Assembly: GCA_020746835.1 (NCBI GenBank)
Contig: JAGPNK010000007.1
Span: 1,969,501-2,033,500 of the forward strand
Length of the DNA stretch: 64,000 nucleotides
Direction: 5' to 3'
Source: Stachybotrys elegans
Lineage: Eukaryota > Ascomycota > Sordariomycetes > Hypocreales > Stachybotryaceae
Shown here: piece after piece, positions 34,159 to 45,832 of the stretch
How the letters are laid out: every line of letters begins with the position of its first letter
How positions within the stretch are numbered: position 1 is the stretch's first letter
Notes under the pieces: model-generated
What the model saw: the letters and a program-made list of their open reading frames with translations, nothing else
Told to the model about the DNA's origin: nothing
Database searches by the model: none
Made by a program: the position numbers and the translations under genes

Positions 34159-35399
34159 TCATTTCTTTCTAAACCGACCCTGCAACCAGCAGCGGTACAT
34201 CTTGATCTTCATGGCTCTGTTGACGAGAAGTCGTCTATCAATCCCAAGATTCTCAATCTCAAACTTGGGTGCCTCGGGAGCATCAGCCCCTGACCAGATA
34301 CCAGCCAGCTCATCCTTATCAAAGAAGTAGACACGGGTACCGTCACCTCGGACATAGAAGTTTTCTTCCAGGTACCGCCCCTTCTTGAAGCGGACTTGAG
34401 CCAGGTCTCCTCTTCCATAGTCTCGGAAGCAGACCTGGCCCCCCGGCTTTAGTAGTCTATGAACGTTTGTCACAGCTTTCTGCCACTCCTGCGGGGAGAG
34501 GGCCGAGAATATGAAGATCATGACAGCAACATCTACGGAGCCCTCCTCGAGGCCGGGGGGCAGCTCATCACCGGCAACATCCCATACGTCAGCCTGGATG
34601 GCATCCGTATTGTACGCCTCATTGCTGCGCATGACGTCTACAGCGGTTTTCGAGAAGTCGCAGGCATGGATCTTTAGCTGAGGGTTCTTATTGTTGGCCA
34701 GCACGGGGAAGGCTGTGTTGCCAGCGCCGGCTCCAATCTCCAGGAGCACCACGGGGCCGGCATCTTCCTTGGTCACGTCAGCCAGGATAGGGAACTCCTG
34801 CCGTAGCCATTTGCGGTCCTTGAAAAAGTTGGCTGTGTTGTTCTTGTAGAAGAGATTCCACCACTTTGCGGGGTTGGTGTTGAACCTGCCTTTTTCATAA
34901 TGTTAGCAAGCGGTACAATGCCATTATGGTGGTTGCAGTATGAGGTGGAAGAATAGCTTTGTATCAGATGGGAGCGAAAGAATTGAAGGTAATGGTTTGT
35001 CATCAGGTCTCAGATGAACTATGCATTTGGTTGGGTATCATCATGAAAGGATGGCCGTGTAGGCCGTGCAGGAGAGGGAGAGTAGAATGACTTACTCTTG
35101 TCAAAGTCGGACACTGGAGACTGGCGCTGCATGTCAAATTGGCGCTCAGCATACTCATTGTACGCATCGTCAGTCTCCACATGATCCCACGCGTTGAACT
35201 CAAACACGTCATCAGTTTCAGACAGGAAGCGACTGCCAAACTGGAAGGGATCACTTCGTTTCAAGTTGTTGCTTGGGTCATGAGACCGATGAGGAGGAAC
35301 CACCTCTGGTGCTGGCACAGTCTCTCCGGCATCAGGAGTATTGGTAGCCGTCGCAGGGCCTTCAGTGCCTACCTCGACGGGAGGAACGGGGGAAGCCAT
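34159..35399 (-). CDS. TRM140: tRNA N3-methylcytidine methyltransferase (Trm140/METTL2 family)
   Basis: SAM-dependent enzyme making m3C at position 32 of tRNA-Thr and tRNA-Ser in fungi (known for Trm140/METTL2/6). Two minus-strand exons, 35399-35096 and 34889-34159, give 344 aa. The N-terminal part has DPFQFGSRFLSETDDVFEFN and AWDHVETDD. After the intron come FNTNPAKWWNLFYKNNTANF and FKDRKWLRQEFP, a hallmark of the family. The SAM-binding motif is LLEIGAGAGNTAFPVL, followed by HACDFSKTAVDVM and the C-terminal CFRDYGRGDLAQVRFK and FYVRGDGTRVYFF. The acceptor chosen is AAAAAG, since the later CAG would break frame. The frame stays open upstream to 35621, so an N-terminal extension is possible. 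I chose MASPVPPVEV as start because the sequence before it is not family-like. It shares a 345-base intergenic region with EMC2. Confidence 0.9.
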
Positions 35400-35744
35400 G
35401 GCCTCGAGGAGCAGATCGCCTACTCCAGCACCTCTTAAGGAACGGTGCCCACGGTTTTCAGTTGTTGGTATCCCGAGGAAGAAGAAAACTTTTAGAGAAA
35501 AATTTGGCTCGAATGGACTTTTCATACTGGGGAGACGGAAGTGGGGCTTAGTGCAATCCACGATTGGGGCATCTCTCGGCTTCGGATTTTCCTCATCCGA
35601 CAGCCCGCAGGCTGTGGCCAATCATGGTGTGTCTTTGACAGGAAGCTACGGTAAGGTACAGTAGCAGGTAGACATTCCAGGCGAGGCTACTGTGTAATAA
35701 AGGAACCATCGCGACATCGCATCATCGCGAATCGACCATTAGCC
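35400..35744. promoter_or_regulatory. Short bidirectional promoter region TRM140/EMC2
   Basis: Only 345 bases separate the two divergent ATG codons, so both promoters must lie here or overlap the TRM140 leader. No specific motif is identified. Confidence 0.5.
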
Positions 35745-36877
35745 ATGCCCGCCTCACTCTCTCGGGCTCACACCCATCTGTCTAACGCCGAAGCTCTGGA
35801 GCTTGCGCAACAGGCACCCACGATCCTACGCAAGAACCCGAAAGCCATCTCCTCGTCACCTCTGCAGTTCCTCTTCTCGTCGCCCGAATCCATCGAGCTC
35901 TGGACCATCTACGAAAACCTACTCATATCATGCCTCCGAACCGGCGACGATGATTCTGCCCTGAGATGCTTGGAAAGGCTCGTCCTGCGATTTGGAGACC
36001 AGAACGAGAGGATAATGGCTCTGAAGGGCCTCGTCAAGGAAGCCCAGGCTTCGAACCACAACGAGCTCGAGGCGGTTCTGAAGGAGTACAACGACATTCT
36101 TAAGGAGAATGCTGCCATAATTGTAAGGACGCCGCTCTGTCATTTCGAGGGCAGCGACTAATGATCCCAGCCTATTGCCAAGAGAAGGGTGGCTCTACTT
36201 CGCTCCATGGGAAAAGCACCGGAAGCCATCACTGCTCTTACCTCGCTCCTCGATGTGAGCCCTACCGACGCCGAGGCCTGGGCGGAGCTGGGTGACCTAT
36301 ACCTGTCCCAAGGACTCTATGCACAAGCCATATTCGCCATTGAGGAGGTGCTCGTTCTCGTGCCCAACGCATGGAATGTATGTATTTCAATCCTTCCAAC
36401 CCTTGTACTCGGGCTTTCTGACAGCGGGATAGATGCATGCGAAGCTGGGTGAGGTCTTGTTGATGGCTGCAAACCAGGGTGCCGACGCTGTTCCCCAGAA
36501 GCATCTAGCCGAAGCTGTGAAGCGCTTTAGCCGAAGCATCGAGCTGTGCGACGACTACCTCCGCGGATACTACGGTTTAAAAATGGTGCGATATCTCTCT
36601 ATGCGAGCTGCTCATGATACTTGAACTGACATAAACCCAGGCGACAGACAAGCTGCTTAGTGAGGCTGGAAAGCCAAGTAAGCAGGTCATGGACAAGGAG
36701 TTTCATGTCCCGGACACGGCCACTCTGGAGAAGCTGAACCAGCTTGCGACAGCAAAGTTGGGAGAGATGGTACGACGAAACACCGCTCAAGAGGCAGGAT
36801 GGCAAGGTTACGATGCCAGCGAAATTACTGCAGCCCAAGAGCTCCTGGCCAAGTCGTCGTCCAGCGTGGTGAGGTGA
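35745..36877 (+). CDS. EMC2: ER membrane protein complex subunit 2 (EMC2, TPR protein)
   Basis: Cytosolic TPR subunit of the EMC, the insertase for tail-anchored and multipass membrane proteins (known). Four exons, 35745-36122, 36171-36377, 36433-36585 and 36641-36877, give 324 aa. All introns are phase 0. Seen: the N-terminal SPESIELWTIYENLLISCL, then TPR helices RTGDDDSALRCLERLVLRFG, PIAKRRVALLRSMGKAPEAI, DVSPTDAEAWAELGDLYLSQ and YAQAIFAIEEVLVLVPNAW. The conserved HAKLGEVLLMAANQG and RFSRSIELCDDYLRGYYGLK, with K following, are characteristic of EMC2. The helical C-terminus ends in AKSSSSVVR. Length and order are normal for the family. Confidence 0.94.
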
Positions 36878-39800
36878 GGGACTTGACGACACCACGCGGA
36901 CAGGTCCAGTGACTGGATCTCCATGTCAGTGCCTCTGCGTCCTTGGTAGGGCTACATGAGGAGGGAAGGGGCAGTGGCTCAAACTGGAAATTCGACGAAC
37001 GAATCCCCTGACTAGTTGAATGGGATGAGGGTGGGAGGTGATGTGCGAAAGCATGGTGCATAGACGCGGAGCTCTTGTTCGGGTCTGCTGGAGCAGATGT
37101 GACCACCCGTTGGGCATCCAGCACGTGGCGCAGCCGTATCCAACATGAATGGATGGGGTTGCGTTGTGCAGCTTATGTGCAGAGCAAGGGTCTACTAAGA
37201 GGGATAAGAGAAGAGCAAGGCGGACGCAACGGGATGGACGCGGTGGCGAGGGTCTGGTCGTAGTGGGCAGTGGCCGTGGATTTGGGCAGGAATTCCCACA
37301 CGCCGGATGCATGATGATTACTGGTTGGGCACGAAGGCAGGCGTCCGCTTGGGTTTCACCGCGCGCGCTTGTGGCAATGCACCGGAGATATCATCAGGTA
37401 ATTGATCAACCAGCAAGCGAACCGAACAAGAAGAGTAAAAAAAAACATAACAAACATCAAAGAAAGAGAATGTGCATGCTCGCTTGATCGGGCCACTATG
37501 CGACACACCGAAATCGGAATTTTAGGTATGCAAGGCAAATCCACGATGGAGGGGGACAAGAAAAATGGCGTGTTCATGTGCATCGTGAGCCGCCACTGCG
37601 ACCCGCACACATGCGCCTTGGGTTGTAGTTGGCAAACAAGGCCTTTTTGCTCCGTCTGGGCGAGAAGGGTGGTGGTGAATCACATGCCTTTCCGCTCCTT
37701 GTGCAAGCTGGCGTCGTCATCGACCACACCAGTCGACCGACCCGTCTCCGAAACTCTCCACATGTATGAATTCCTCCGCCCATCCACGGGCTGGTTGGCT
37801 TGCTTGCGACGGCGACGTTGCGTTTTGTAGGGTTGTGCAAAAAAACACACCTACCTGCTGGCCTGGCCCACCGCTAGAATGACTCAACACCGACAGGCCA
37901 ACCTACGACGAGAGGCTGGGAAGACAGGGCTGTGTTGTGTGCTGTGTTGTGCACCCAGTTACAGGCCATGCTGGCAGCGTGACAACGAGCCCTTGCCAGC
38001 CGGCCAGCAAACATCCATGATTGCTGGTTGGTCCACGCCAGTGCAAGGGTTTGCGAGTCGCACGAGAAGGGGGAGCGGTTATCCATGATATAAAAAGGGC
38101 AGGTATGATGACCTATGTTTTGGAGTCCTTTGAGCGCTGCCCGACGCATTTCACCACTCCCCTTCTCTGTTTGCTTGATAGTCTGGATCGAACTGTGACA
38201 TCCCTTCTGCTCACCCTTGTCTCGCGCGAACAAGTATCCTAGAAGTGAAGAAGTGAAGCTTACACGAGAAATCCCACCACGCATCAGCTGCCTGTCGTCT
38301 GTTTTGCCGGCCTCCAGCAAGCACAAGCCTACGCCTCATTCCTAAAATCCTACTTAAGCGCCGTTTGTTTCGAGAGAGAGTCTTGATTCTTCTTTCTTGA
38401 AAAACAATTAAGAACTTCAGGGGTCCACTCCGCCTATAGCTTGGCTCTGTTTCTCGACGTGCCCAAGCTACGAAGGTTGTTGGAGCCTTGCCTGGGAGAT
38501 ATCTCGCTGTGTCCATTCTCCCCCGAAGCCTAACGCCCTTCTTTGCCATCATCTCCCACCAAGGGATCATGTTGTTTTGCCCGAGAAACCGACAATCGCA
38601 GAATCAGAATTGGAGCCCCGACATAGGCCCTCGCACTCCCACAACAACGTGAAGGAAATAGCTTGAAAAAAAAAGGCATCCTACCCTCTTCACAGGTATG
38701 TGCATTTTCTCATGCAGTTCTTTTTGTCTTGTCTATTGGCTATCCATGAGCCTCACCACCCCTCCTCGCCCACCTCACCCACTTACTATCCATGGCTGCG
38801 ATCATGACACGATATGCTCGAAGATTCGGCCTGGACATGGATGGGACCGGTCTAGGTACCCAATCACCCACCGTTTGAGTTGACTGCATCTTTGGCTGCA
38901 TCTCCCACCCCCACTGCGGTCAGGGCCGCGGGTGGTCCCCCCTCCAAGTGTCTCCCGGACCTGCATGTCTGTCTCTGGTCTGTGTGGCGAGCTCAGTCAA
39001 GTGAACGAGTGAGTGACGGGCAGTGAGCGACCAGGTGTGAAGGGACGCAGGGCATCGAGTGGTGTGGGTGTGTGTCCCCCAGCAGGCCAGTCCAAGGGCT
39101 TTGCTGCCCTGCCTGCTGTTCTCCTGTCTGTGTGTCGGCGTCGTTATGTGCTGGCTCGTCAGAGCCGAATCATAGGGCGGCAATTGCTCGATCGCAAGCC
39201 CACACCCCTCTTATACCCGTCCGCCCATCCAGCCCTGCCACAGCAACAGGGTGCCGTCGGCTCATCCGTTTGGGTGGCCTGGATGCGTGGTGCGATGCAT
39301 ATGTACGCATACAGCTACAGCTACAGCTACAGCGAGCCATGATATGACAGTCAGTGCTGCTGCGATAGCAAACGGGGCCCTGGCAGGCGGACAGGCAGGC
39401 ATCTTTGCCCATCCCACAATTCTGCTTGCTCCCTCTAGAGTTGTCAACACGCACACGTCCATCTGGACGCGCGCACACACACATGCACGCACTGCCACCC
39501 CTCTGCGGCAAGAGTCGAGTTTTCCCCTTGCCGTCCGTATCGCCCACACGCCTCACCCACCCCCTGGATTTTTGTGCGGCTCTTCCTTCAGTCAGGCTGG
39601 GCGTTTGCTTTGAATTGCCCTCTTTTTCTGCCTATGAGTATTTGAACCCAACCTAACTCCACACCAGCACCCGTTAGATTCCTTCCCAACTACGGAGTAG
39701 TTGCCCTCGTGGTCTCTGGCCGCTCTTTCCTAGTGTCGGCCCGGCTCACAACATCCCGCAACACGAGGACGGTAAAGGCAACCGCAACTCGCAAACAAAA

Positions 39801-41385
39801 GGTGGTAGACAACCTCCTGCCTTACCGCCCCGACATCTTGTTTCACCTACAAGCTCTTCAAGCATCGCAACACAGCTGGTATGTCTTCTTCCTTCCTCTC
39901 TCTCTCCTGGTATATATTAGCGATTATCGATCAATATCGACTCCCTTGCTCTTGATATTGAATCGATATTGGCCCGCTCCTCCTCTCTCCTCAAGCCAAC
40001 GGTCCCTGGACAAAGACGCCAGACAATCGCAAGAAAAGCACAACCTAAGCTTGTGTCAGCCGGTCATCCAGCCAGCCAGCCCGTCGGGTTCAGCTCAGCT
40101 GGCCTCCCTTAGCACTTTGTGTACGTGCAAGGGCCAAGCAAGGTCCAAGGTGACAGCGGGCCCTGATTAGGCTGGAGGAGAGGGAGGGGTCATCCCGGCA
40201 CTGCACTCACATTCACGCTCGCACTCCCAGACATCGCTCCTGTCTCGTCCCATCCCGTCCCTTTCTGTCCTTGGATTCCCGTGTCCCTTCTCCCACCCGC
40301 TCATGCCCACCACCACCACCCGAGGAAACTTGGTCGCTCACTAACCACAACTTCTTCCACAGCAATCCGCGAGTCCCGATCCGGCACCGCATCTTACCTC
40401 ACCGTGCATCTGTTGTGGCCCGCTGCCCTTTACGGACCACCAGCTTGCTTGCTTGCCTGCCCGCTTGGACGTTGCTCTGCCACAGTAACACGTCGACCGA
40501 GTCAACAACCCTCGTCTTAATCCTACTCCCTCCTCATTCCCCTTGCTTCTTCCTTTATTATCATCCCCCCTCCCCCATCTGCGTGTCTCACTTGACCGCA
40601 CCGCACAAGAAAAGACTGGTTCTGTCTGCGGAATAAGTCCATTGGCTCACCTTCTACACCGCCTATTGACGGCTAGATTGTTTTCCCTCCTCGTTCACTT
40701 GACTTCCCACCCACCGCCTGATAGACGGCCTCTAACACCGTCTCTCACCACACCATACCGCACACCTCTCCTTGCTCGCTCATCTTGTTTCGAATCCCAC
40801 AGCAACCGCTCGACGATTCCCCACTGAACTTGTTGACGCCTGTTGCGGAGCCCTGCCCCAAAAATCCTTGTCAAAAAGGTTGGTTGGCTCTTCCCCCAGC
40901 TAGTTCTCGTTTGTCCCGCGCCCAAGCCAGCCAGAGCACACCAAGGCGATACGCTCCCTGCCAGCAGCGTCTTGTCAACGATCATCCCTGTTGCTCTTAG
41001 CAAGTCTGTGCGCTTTCTTGGGAGGGCTTAGAGAGAAAAAAAAAATAGTCCTCACAGTCTGCTAACCATCTTATTGATAGGTAGTCTGTCTGCTTGCCTG
41101 CCCCTCGCTCTGTGCGGCGCAACACACTTCTCCAACCCCTCACACCACTGTTGCAATTCTCGCATCGATAGATCCCCCCTCCCTCCCTCCCCTCCTCCTA
41201 AAACCTCTTCTCTTTCCGACCTGCGACCCCTGGAAATCCCGGCAGCCGTGTGCTTGTGGCCTTTGCAACACATCCCTCGGAGCCATCGCCACTTTTCGCA
41301 CATTTCCAGTCGCATTCTCGCCTTTGCTCCGGCCTTCTGCCTCGGATTGTCGCGAGTAAAGGGACTCCCCATTCTGCCATCTGCT
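36878..41385. other. Gene-poor 4.5 kb region, probable promoter and long spliced leader of the UBL gene
   Basis: No protein gene is recognised. Short open frames (e.g. 39709-40170) lack any family signature. From about 38150 to 41385 the plus strand is strongly C/T-rich. It carries two strong donor words, CAG|GTATGT at 38696 and CTG|GTATGT at 39889, consistent with 5' leader introns of the gene starting at 41386. A small CAGCTA repeat lies at 39311-39333. An unannotated non-coding RNA cannot be excluded. Confidence 0.45.
39311..39333. repeat. Microsatellite (ACAGCT)n
   Basis: Nearly four perfect copies of the hexamer ACAGCT (three full copies plus ACAGC). Confidence 0.75.
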
Positions 41386-43553
41386 ATGCCGTGAGTTGTC
41401 GCAAACTTGCTCGGCCTCCGGATTCAGCATACTCACTACCGACTAGACTCAGCTTCAGGCGTTCCCAGGGTGCCTTTCCACAGGAAAGCTCAACCTCCTA
41501 CGGCAGCGACCAGGATTTCTCCCGCTCGGAAACCCTGAGCTACACACAAACCGAGGACGACTGGGTTGACGACGAAGACGATTACTACGACGACGACGAT
41601 ATTGACCCGACTGACTCAGCGTCAGTCACTAACGACACGCAGCCCGCCCTGCAGACTCGCGCCGCTACCGGGCGCATCACGGCGCCGCGGCACCACCACG
41701 TGCCTCGACAAACCTCCGCGCAACAGTACAACAGGCAGGTGCAGCCTCACGCACCAGCACAAACCCCAGCCGTGGATTCCCCCGACGAGTACGGCCATTA
41801 TGGCCGCGGTTACCCCGGCGGTGGTGGTGGCTACGGAGGCCACCACTATGGCGGCGGTCGCAACCACAGCCATGGGCATGGCTACCCACAGAACCAAGTC
41901 AGCCCTTACATGAACTATCCCAACGGCAACCACATGGTTCCCTATGGGGGCTATGGCAACAACCCCTTCTCGCCTATGGGTAACGGAGGGAGCGGCGGCA
42001 ATTACTACAACGAGCCCAGGGGCATGTACGACATGATGCAGCACCAGGGCTATGGAGGCGGCTATTATGGAGGAGGCAACTACAACCTGCCCGCTCATCT
42101 TCAGCAGTTTCACCTCTCAGCGCCGCCACCTCCTCCGACGGAAGCTCCAGCTCCAGCCGCAGCCCCGCCCAGGACTCCAACCCCCAAAGAGGATCCGGAG
42201 AAGATAAAACTGGCAGAGGAGAAGATAAGACTGGCAGCGGAGCTGGCAGCCATCAAGGCCGAGCAGGACAAAGCCGCCGCGGCTGCTGCGAAGAAGGAGG
42301 AAATGGAGCAGATCCGCAAAGAAGCCGAGGAAGCCTTTGCTCGCAGAATGGAGGACCTTAGAAAAGAACAGGAACGGGCCAGGATCGAGATCGAGAAAGC
42401 CAAAGCCGAAGCGGAGCGCGTTGCTCGAGAAAAGATCGAAGCCGAGCGAAAGGCCGACGAAGAGCGTGCCAAAGCACATGCCGAGGCTATGTCTCGAGCC
42501 GAAGAAAGGGCCAGAATGAAATTCGAAGCCGAGATGAAGGCCGCAGAGGAAAGGCGCAAGAAAGAGGAGGAAGAACGCGCCAGGGCCGAAGAGATGGCAC
42601 GAATCCGACTGGAGGCAGCTCTAAAGGCTGAGGCCGAGGCCAAGGCAGAGGCGGCCAGGAAGGCGGCTGAGGAAGTCGAGCGCCTGAAGAAGATCGAAGA
42701 AGAGGCCAAGATTAAGGCCGAAGCCGAAGCTGCCGCCAAAGCTGCCGAGGCCGTTGAAGCAGCCAAGAAGGCCGCCGAGGCTGAAGCAGCGGCCAAGCAG
42801 GCTGCAGAGGAGCTCAAAGCCAAAATCGAGGAGGAGGCAAAGGCCAAGTTCGTTGAAGAGTCTAAGAGCAAAGAGAAGGCGCCTATTCGGTTCAAGGATG
42901 CAGTTGGCCGGAAATTCAGCTTTCCTTTCCATCTGTGCAACACGTGGCAGGTAAGCATCAAGCGGTTGAACACCTACTTTTAAGTTTTCCGGCTAACTCA
43001 ATATCAGGGTATGGAGGAGCTCATCAAACAAGCATTCCTACAAGTCGACGTGCTTGGCCCTCATGTCCAGGACGGTCACTATGATCTTACGGGCCCCAAC
43101 GGAGAGATCATCCTGCCCTCGGTGTGGGAGAAGGTGGTCGAACCTGACTGGGCCATCACCATGACCATGTGGCCCTTGGATAAAGCACCTCCTGTCGGCC
43201 CCAAGCTGCCCCCAGGCCCGCCGAACAAGCACGCACGCCCACCACCCATGCCAGTGCCGCCTATGCACAGCCGTTTCGGAGGCGCACGGCGTGCCGGCCC
43301 GCCTCCGCCTCCGCCAGCAGGGCCACCTGCTCCGCCGCCCAACTTCGCCCGGAAGCCTACCATGGGTGCCGATATCATTGATGTTGCGCCAAAGGGAGCC
43401 CGTGATAGCAAGGCCAGGAAGCAGTCTGCAATGTTGACGTTCCTCGCAGGGAAGACGACGACCAAGAAGAAGTAAGTGAAATAAATACCTGCCGTTGCAC
43501 CCGATGAATGCCACGGTTGACTAACCTCTGTCTTTAGGTCCAACAAGAGGTGA
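41386..43553 (+). CDS. Fungal ubiquitin-like-domain protein with long charged helix
   Basis: Four exons, 41386-41390 (ATGCC only), 41459-42950, 43008-43471 and 43538-43553, give about 658 aa. Order: a short Ser-rich start (MPRSQGAFPQESSTSYGSDQ), an acidic patch (WVDDEDDYYDDDD), a Gly/Tyr/His-rich low-complexity stretch (about 115-235), Pro-rich (APPPPPTEAPAPAAAPP), an Ala/Glu/Lys/Arg helix of about 210 residues (262-474), then a ubiquitin-like fold (about 476-555: RFKDAVGRKFSFPFHLCNTW, MEELIKQAFLQVDVLGPHVQ, WAITMTMWPL) and a Pro-rich tail. The UBL block is known from many uncharacterised fungal proteins and no biochemical role is established that I know of. The last donor, AA|GTAAGT, overlaps a TAA stop: retention ends in KKK and splicing adds SNKR. 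Expression likely uses a long leader. Confidence 0.85.
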
Positions 43554-44266
43554 TGAGCTTCAGGGTTGCTGTAGCATCTGTCATTGACCATGTTTATTCT
43601 CCGCTGTTGGTTTTGGTTTCCTTGTCAACTTTATTTTTTTGACTTCTTACCTACTGATACCTCGGCACGGCATTGGATTTGCTTCGCATTCTTTCTTGCT
43701 TGCTGCGTTAAATCTCGATACAGAGGCCGTCGAGGAGAGATAACATGCCATCACGGCCTGTATCGAGGTATTGCGGCTCTCTTTTGCCACCGACTTTATA
43801 TGTGGTGGTTTATTCTGCATTTGTATCGGAGTCTGGCGGGGCGGATGAAGAAAGCCAAGAGGTGCGCTCACGAGGAACGGTTTTGCGAGCCGATGTGCTC
43901 GATAAGTTACGTTGCGAATCAAAGTTCTGGCATGGCGTCTTGATAAGTCTGGGAAGAAAGGGGTGGCTGTTTGGCATATTCATGACACCCTAGATTGCTG
44001 ACAGTTGACTTACTTTGGAGTAGAGGAGAGAGCAATTGCTTTCTTGGATTTTTTTTTTCTCATTTGTTTTTGATAGTAATTTGGAAAGAAATATACATGA
44101 GATTGTCTAGTTGATCATCTATGCTCTAGCATATAATAGTTTATACACGCATCATGAGGATGCCTCTTGGGTGCGCCAACGCCCCTGACCATGCTTTCGA
44201 AATCAGAGAAGAATCTCATATCAACGCCGTGACATGCTGGTTTGAGCAAGGCCGGATACAGTTGTG
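43554..44266. other. Convergent 3' region
   Basis: Lies between the UBL gene (+) and COQ10 (-). A/T-rich, with T runs at about 43630 and 44050. Both 3' UTRs, with nothing else recognised. Confidence 0.55.
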
Positions 44267-44893
44267 TCATAGGCGAGCGGGTGCGCCCAGCTTCTCCTGA
44301 GCCCGCTTCTCGAATGCCTCGATCATGAGACCGGCGACCTTGTCGGATACGGCAGCGCTGACTGCAGCGTACAACGGGTTGACGAATTGGTATTTTATAG
44401 AAAGGTGTACTTCAGTAGCGGGCGAGGACGAGGGACGGTTGGATGTGACAGGCCTCACGGTCCATCGGGTGACGAGGCTTTTGAAGACGGCGGACGAGGC
44501 AGTCGCATCATCGCCGCTGACGGCTTCGACGGACTCGCCAGGAACGCAACGCAGCTGGCTGGTGAAAACCTCGTTGAAGCCGCCCCAACCGACGTGCAGA
44601 TCAGCGACCGAGGGCCAGCGGCGGCCTTGTGCGTCGGGCGGGGACCATTGAGTGACGCGGGAGATGGAGCAATAGGGGACGAAGCGAGAGTAGGAGTCGA
44701 CGTCGGCGATGAGTTCGTAGAGGGGCTCGCGCGCGTAGGGGAGGGTGCGCGTGGCGGTGAGCGTCTGAGTGTCGGTGCCGGGAAAGGTGAGGAAGCTTCT
44801 TCGCGAGAGCGGCGCGGTTTGGTTGAGAAGGGCACGATGCGCCGGCGCTGAAGGACGCAGAGCGTGGCGGGGGAGGGCGAGGCGGACACTCAT
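44267..44893 (-). CDS. COQ10: Coenzyme Q-binding protein COQ10, mitochondrial
   Basis: START-domain lipid-binding protein of the mitochondrial inner membrane, needed for efficient coenzyme Q synthesis and electron transfer (known). Single exon, 208 aa. The Arg/Ala-rich N-terminus (MSVRLALPRHALRPSAPAHR) is a likely presequence. The START core is recognisable: REPLYELIADVDSYSRFVPY, CSISRV, VADLHVGWGGFNEVFTSQLR, SLVTRWTVRPV, and the C-terminal helix SDKVAGLMIEAFEKRAQEKL, which is strongly diagnostic. Length is normal for the family. It is divergent from the AP-3 delta gene. Confidence 0.95.
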   Translation of the reverse strand: MSVRLALPRHALRPSAPAHRALLNQTAPLSRRSFLTFPGTDTQTLTATRTLPYAREPLYELIADVDSYSRFVPYCSISRVTQWSPPDAQGRRWPSVADLHVGWGGFNEVFTSQLRCVPGESVEAVSGDDATASSAVFKSLVTRWTVRPVTSNRPSSSPATEVHLSIKYQFVNPLYAAVSAAVSDKVAGLMIEAFEKRAQEKLGAPARL

Positions 44894-45832
44894 GGGGAGA
44901 GGAGGAGGGGGAGAAGGGTGAGGATGCTTGTAGCTGTGGTAGGCTATGGTGTCATAGTTGGGATGAAGGCATTGGTTAAGCTGTGTTTCCCATGTGAAGG
45001 TAGCAAATTTCCGGAATTGCGATTTGTATTATCTTATCGGCGGGCTCGTTGGCGATCAGATGCATGTCCTCTGTACCTTACTTACATATGGTAGGAGTGG
45101 ACCCGTTTTGGCTTGTATGACTCTACCCTTTTCTTGGAGAGGAGAGGCTGGACGATTCTGCAGATCTTTATTTTTTGTTTATTCTGAGATGGTTGTTGAA
45201 TTGGCTTTTCGAGAGCTTGTCTGTCGGCCTTCCATGGGAATGTCGTTTGAACCGGTAGAGGTACTTAAGTGGCCACTTCACTGCTAACCCATGACACATG
45301 GGAAATTGCGCTGTCAATCTTCACACGAACTGCTTGTGCAATTCAGTATCAGACAATGGATGATCATGGCATCAAGTGAAATTATGCTGCCGCCCGTATA
45401 CACGTATAATAGAGGGGTTGTTTGGACTGGACGGGATGATATTCCGTCATCTGTTGGCCCGGGATAACGCTGGCACCCACTATAGTCAGCCTCTCTGGGC
45501 GGTTCCATGCATGTACCTGACATCGGTACCTGGCGGACGTTGTACCTCCACCGCCACTTGTAGGTACCTGCCTCAACCCCCCCATGATTCAAAGGCACGA
45601 CTTCCCGTCATCTGCTTGCTACACCTCGCTCCATTCGACCATCGCGAAACAACCCAACAACACCACCCCCTTCTCTTCGGTCGGCGAACCATACATCACG
45701 TCACGGACCTCCAAGAAAGCAGGATGAACCCTCCGACACATCCACACCACACCGTGCGCCTCTCCTGACGAAGTCCCATTTTACGTTCGAAGCACACCCC
45801 GCGTGGGGCTCTCTCTTTCTCTCGTCGGCGCC
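44894..45832. other. Divergent intergenic region
   Basis: Promoter region of COQ10 (-) and AP-3 delta (+). C/T-rich from about 45600. No gene is recognised. Confidence 0.5.

Noticed and set aside
39709..40170. 153-codon plus-strand frame in the gene-poor region
   Set aside because: No signature or supporting splice pattern; it crosses a strong GTATGT donor and sits in a C/T-rich leader-like stretch.
42110..42973. 287-codon minus-strand frame rich in Ser/Ala/Leu
   Set aside because: Antisense of the Ala/Glu/Lys repeat region of the UBL protein; a shadow of biased codons.
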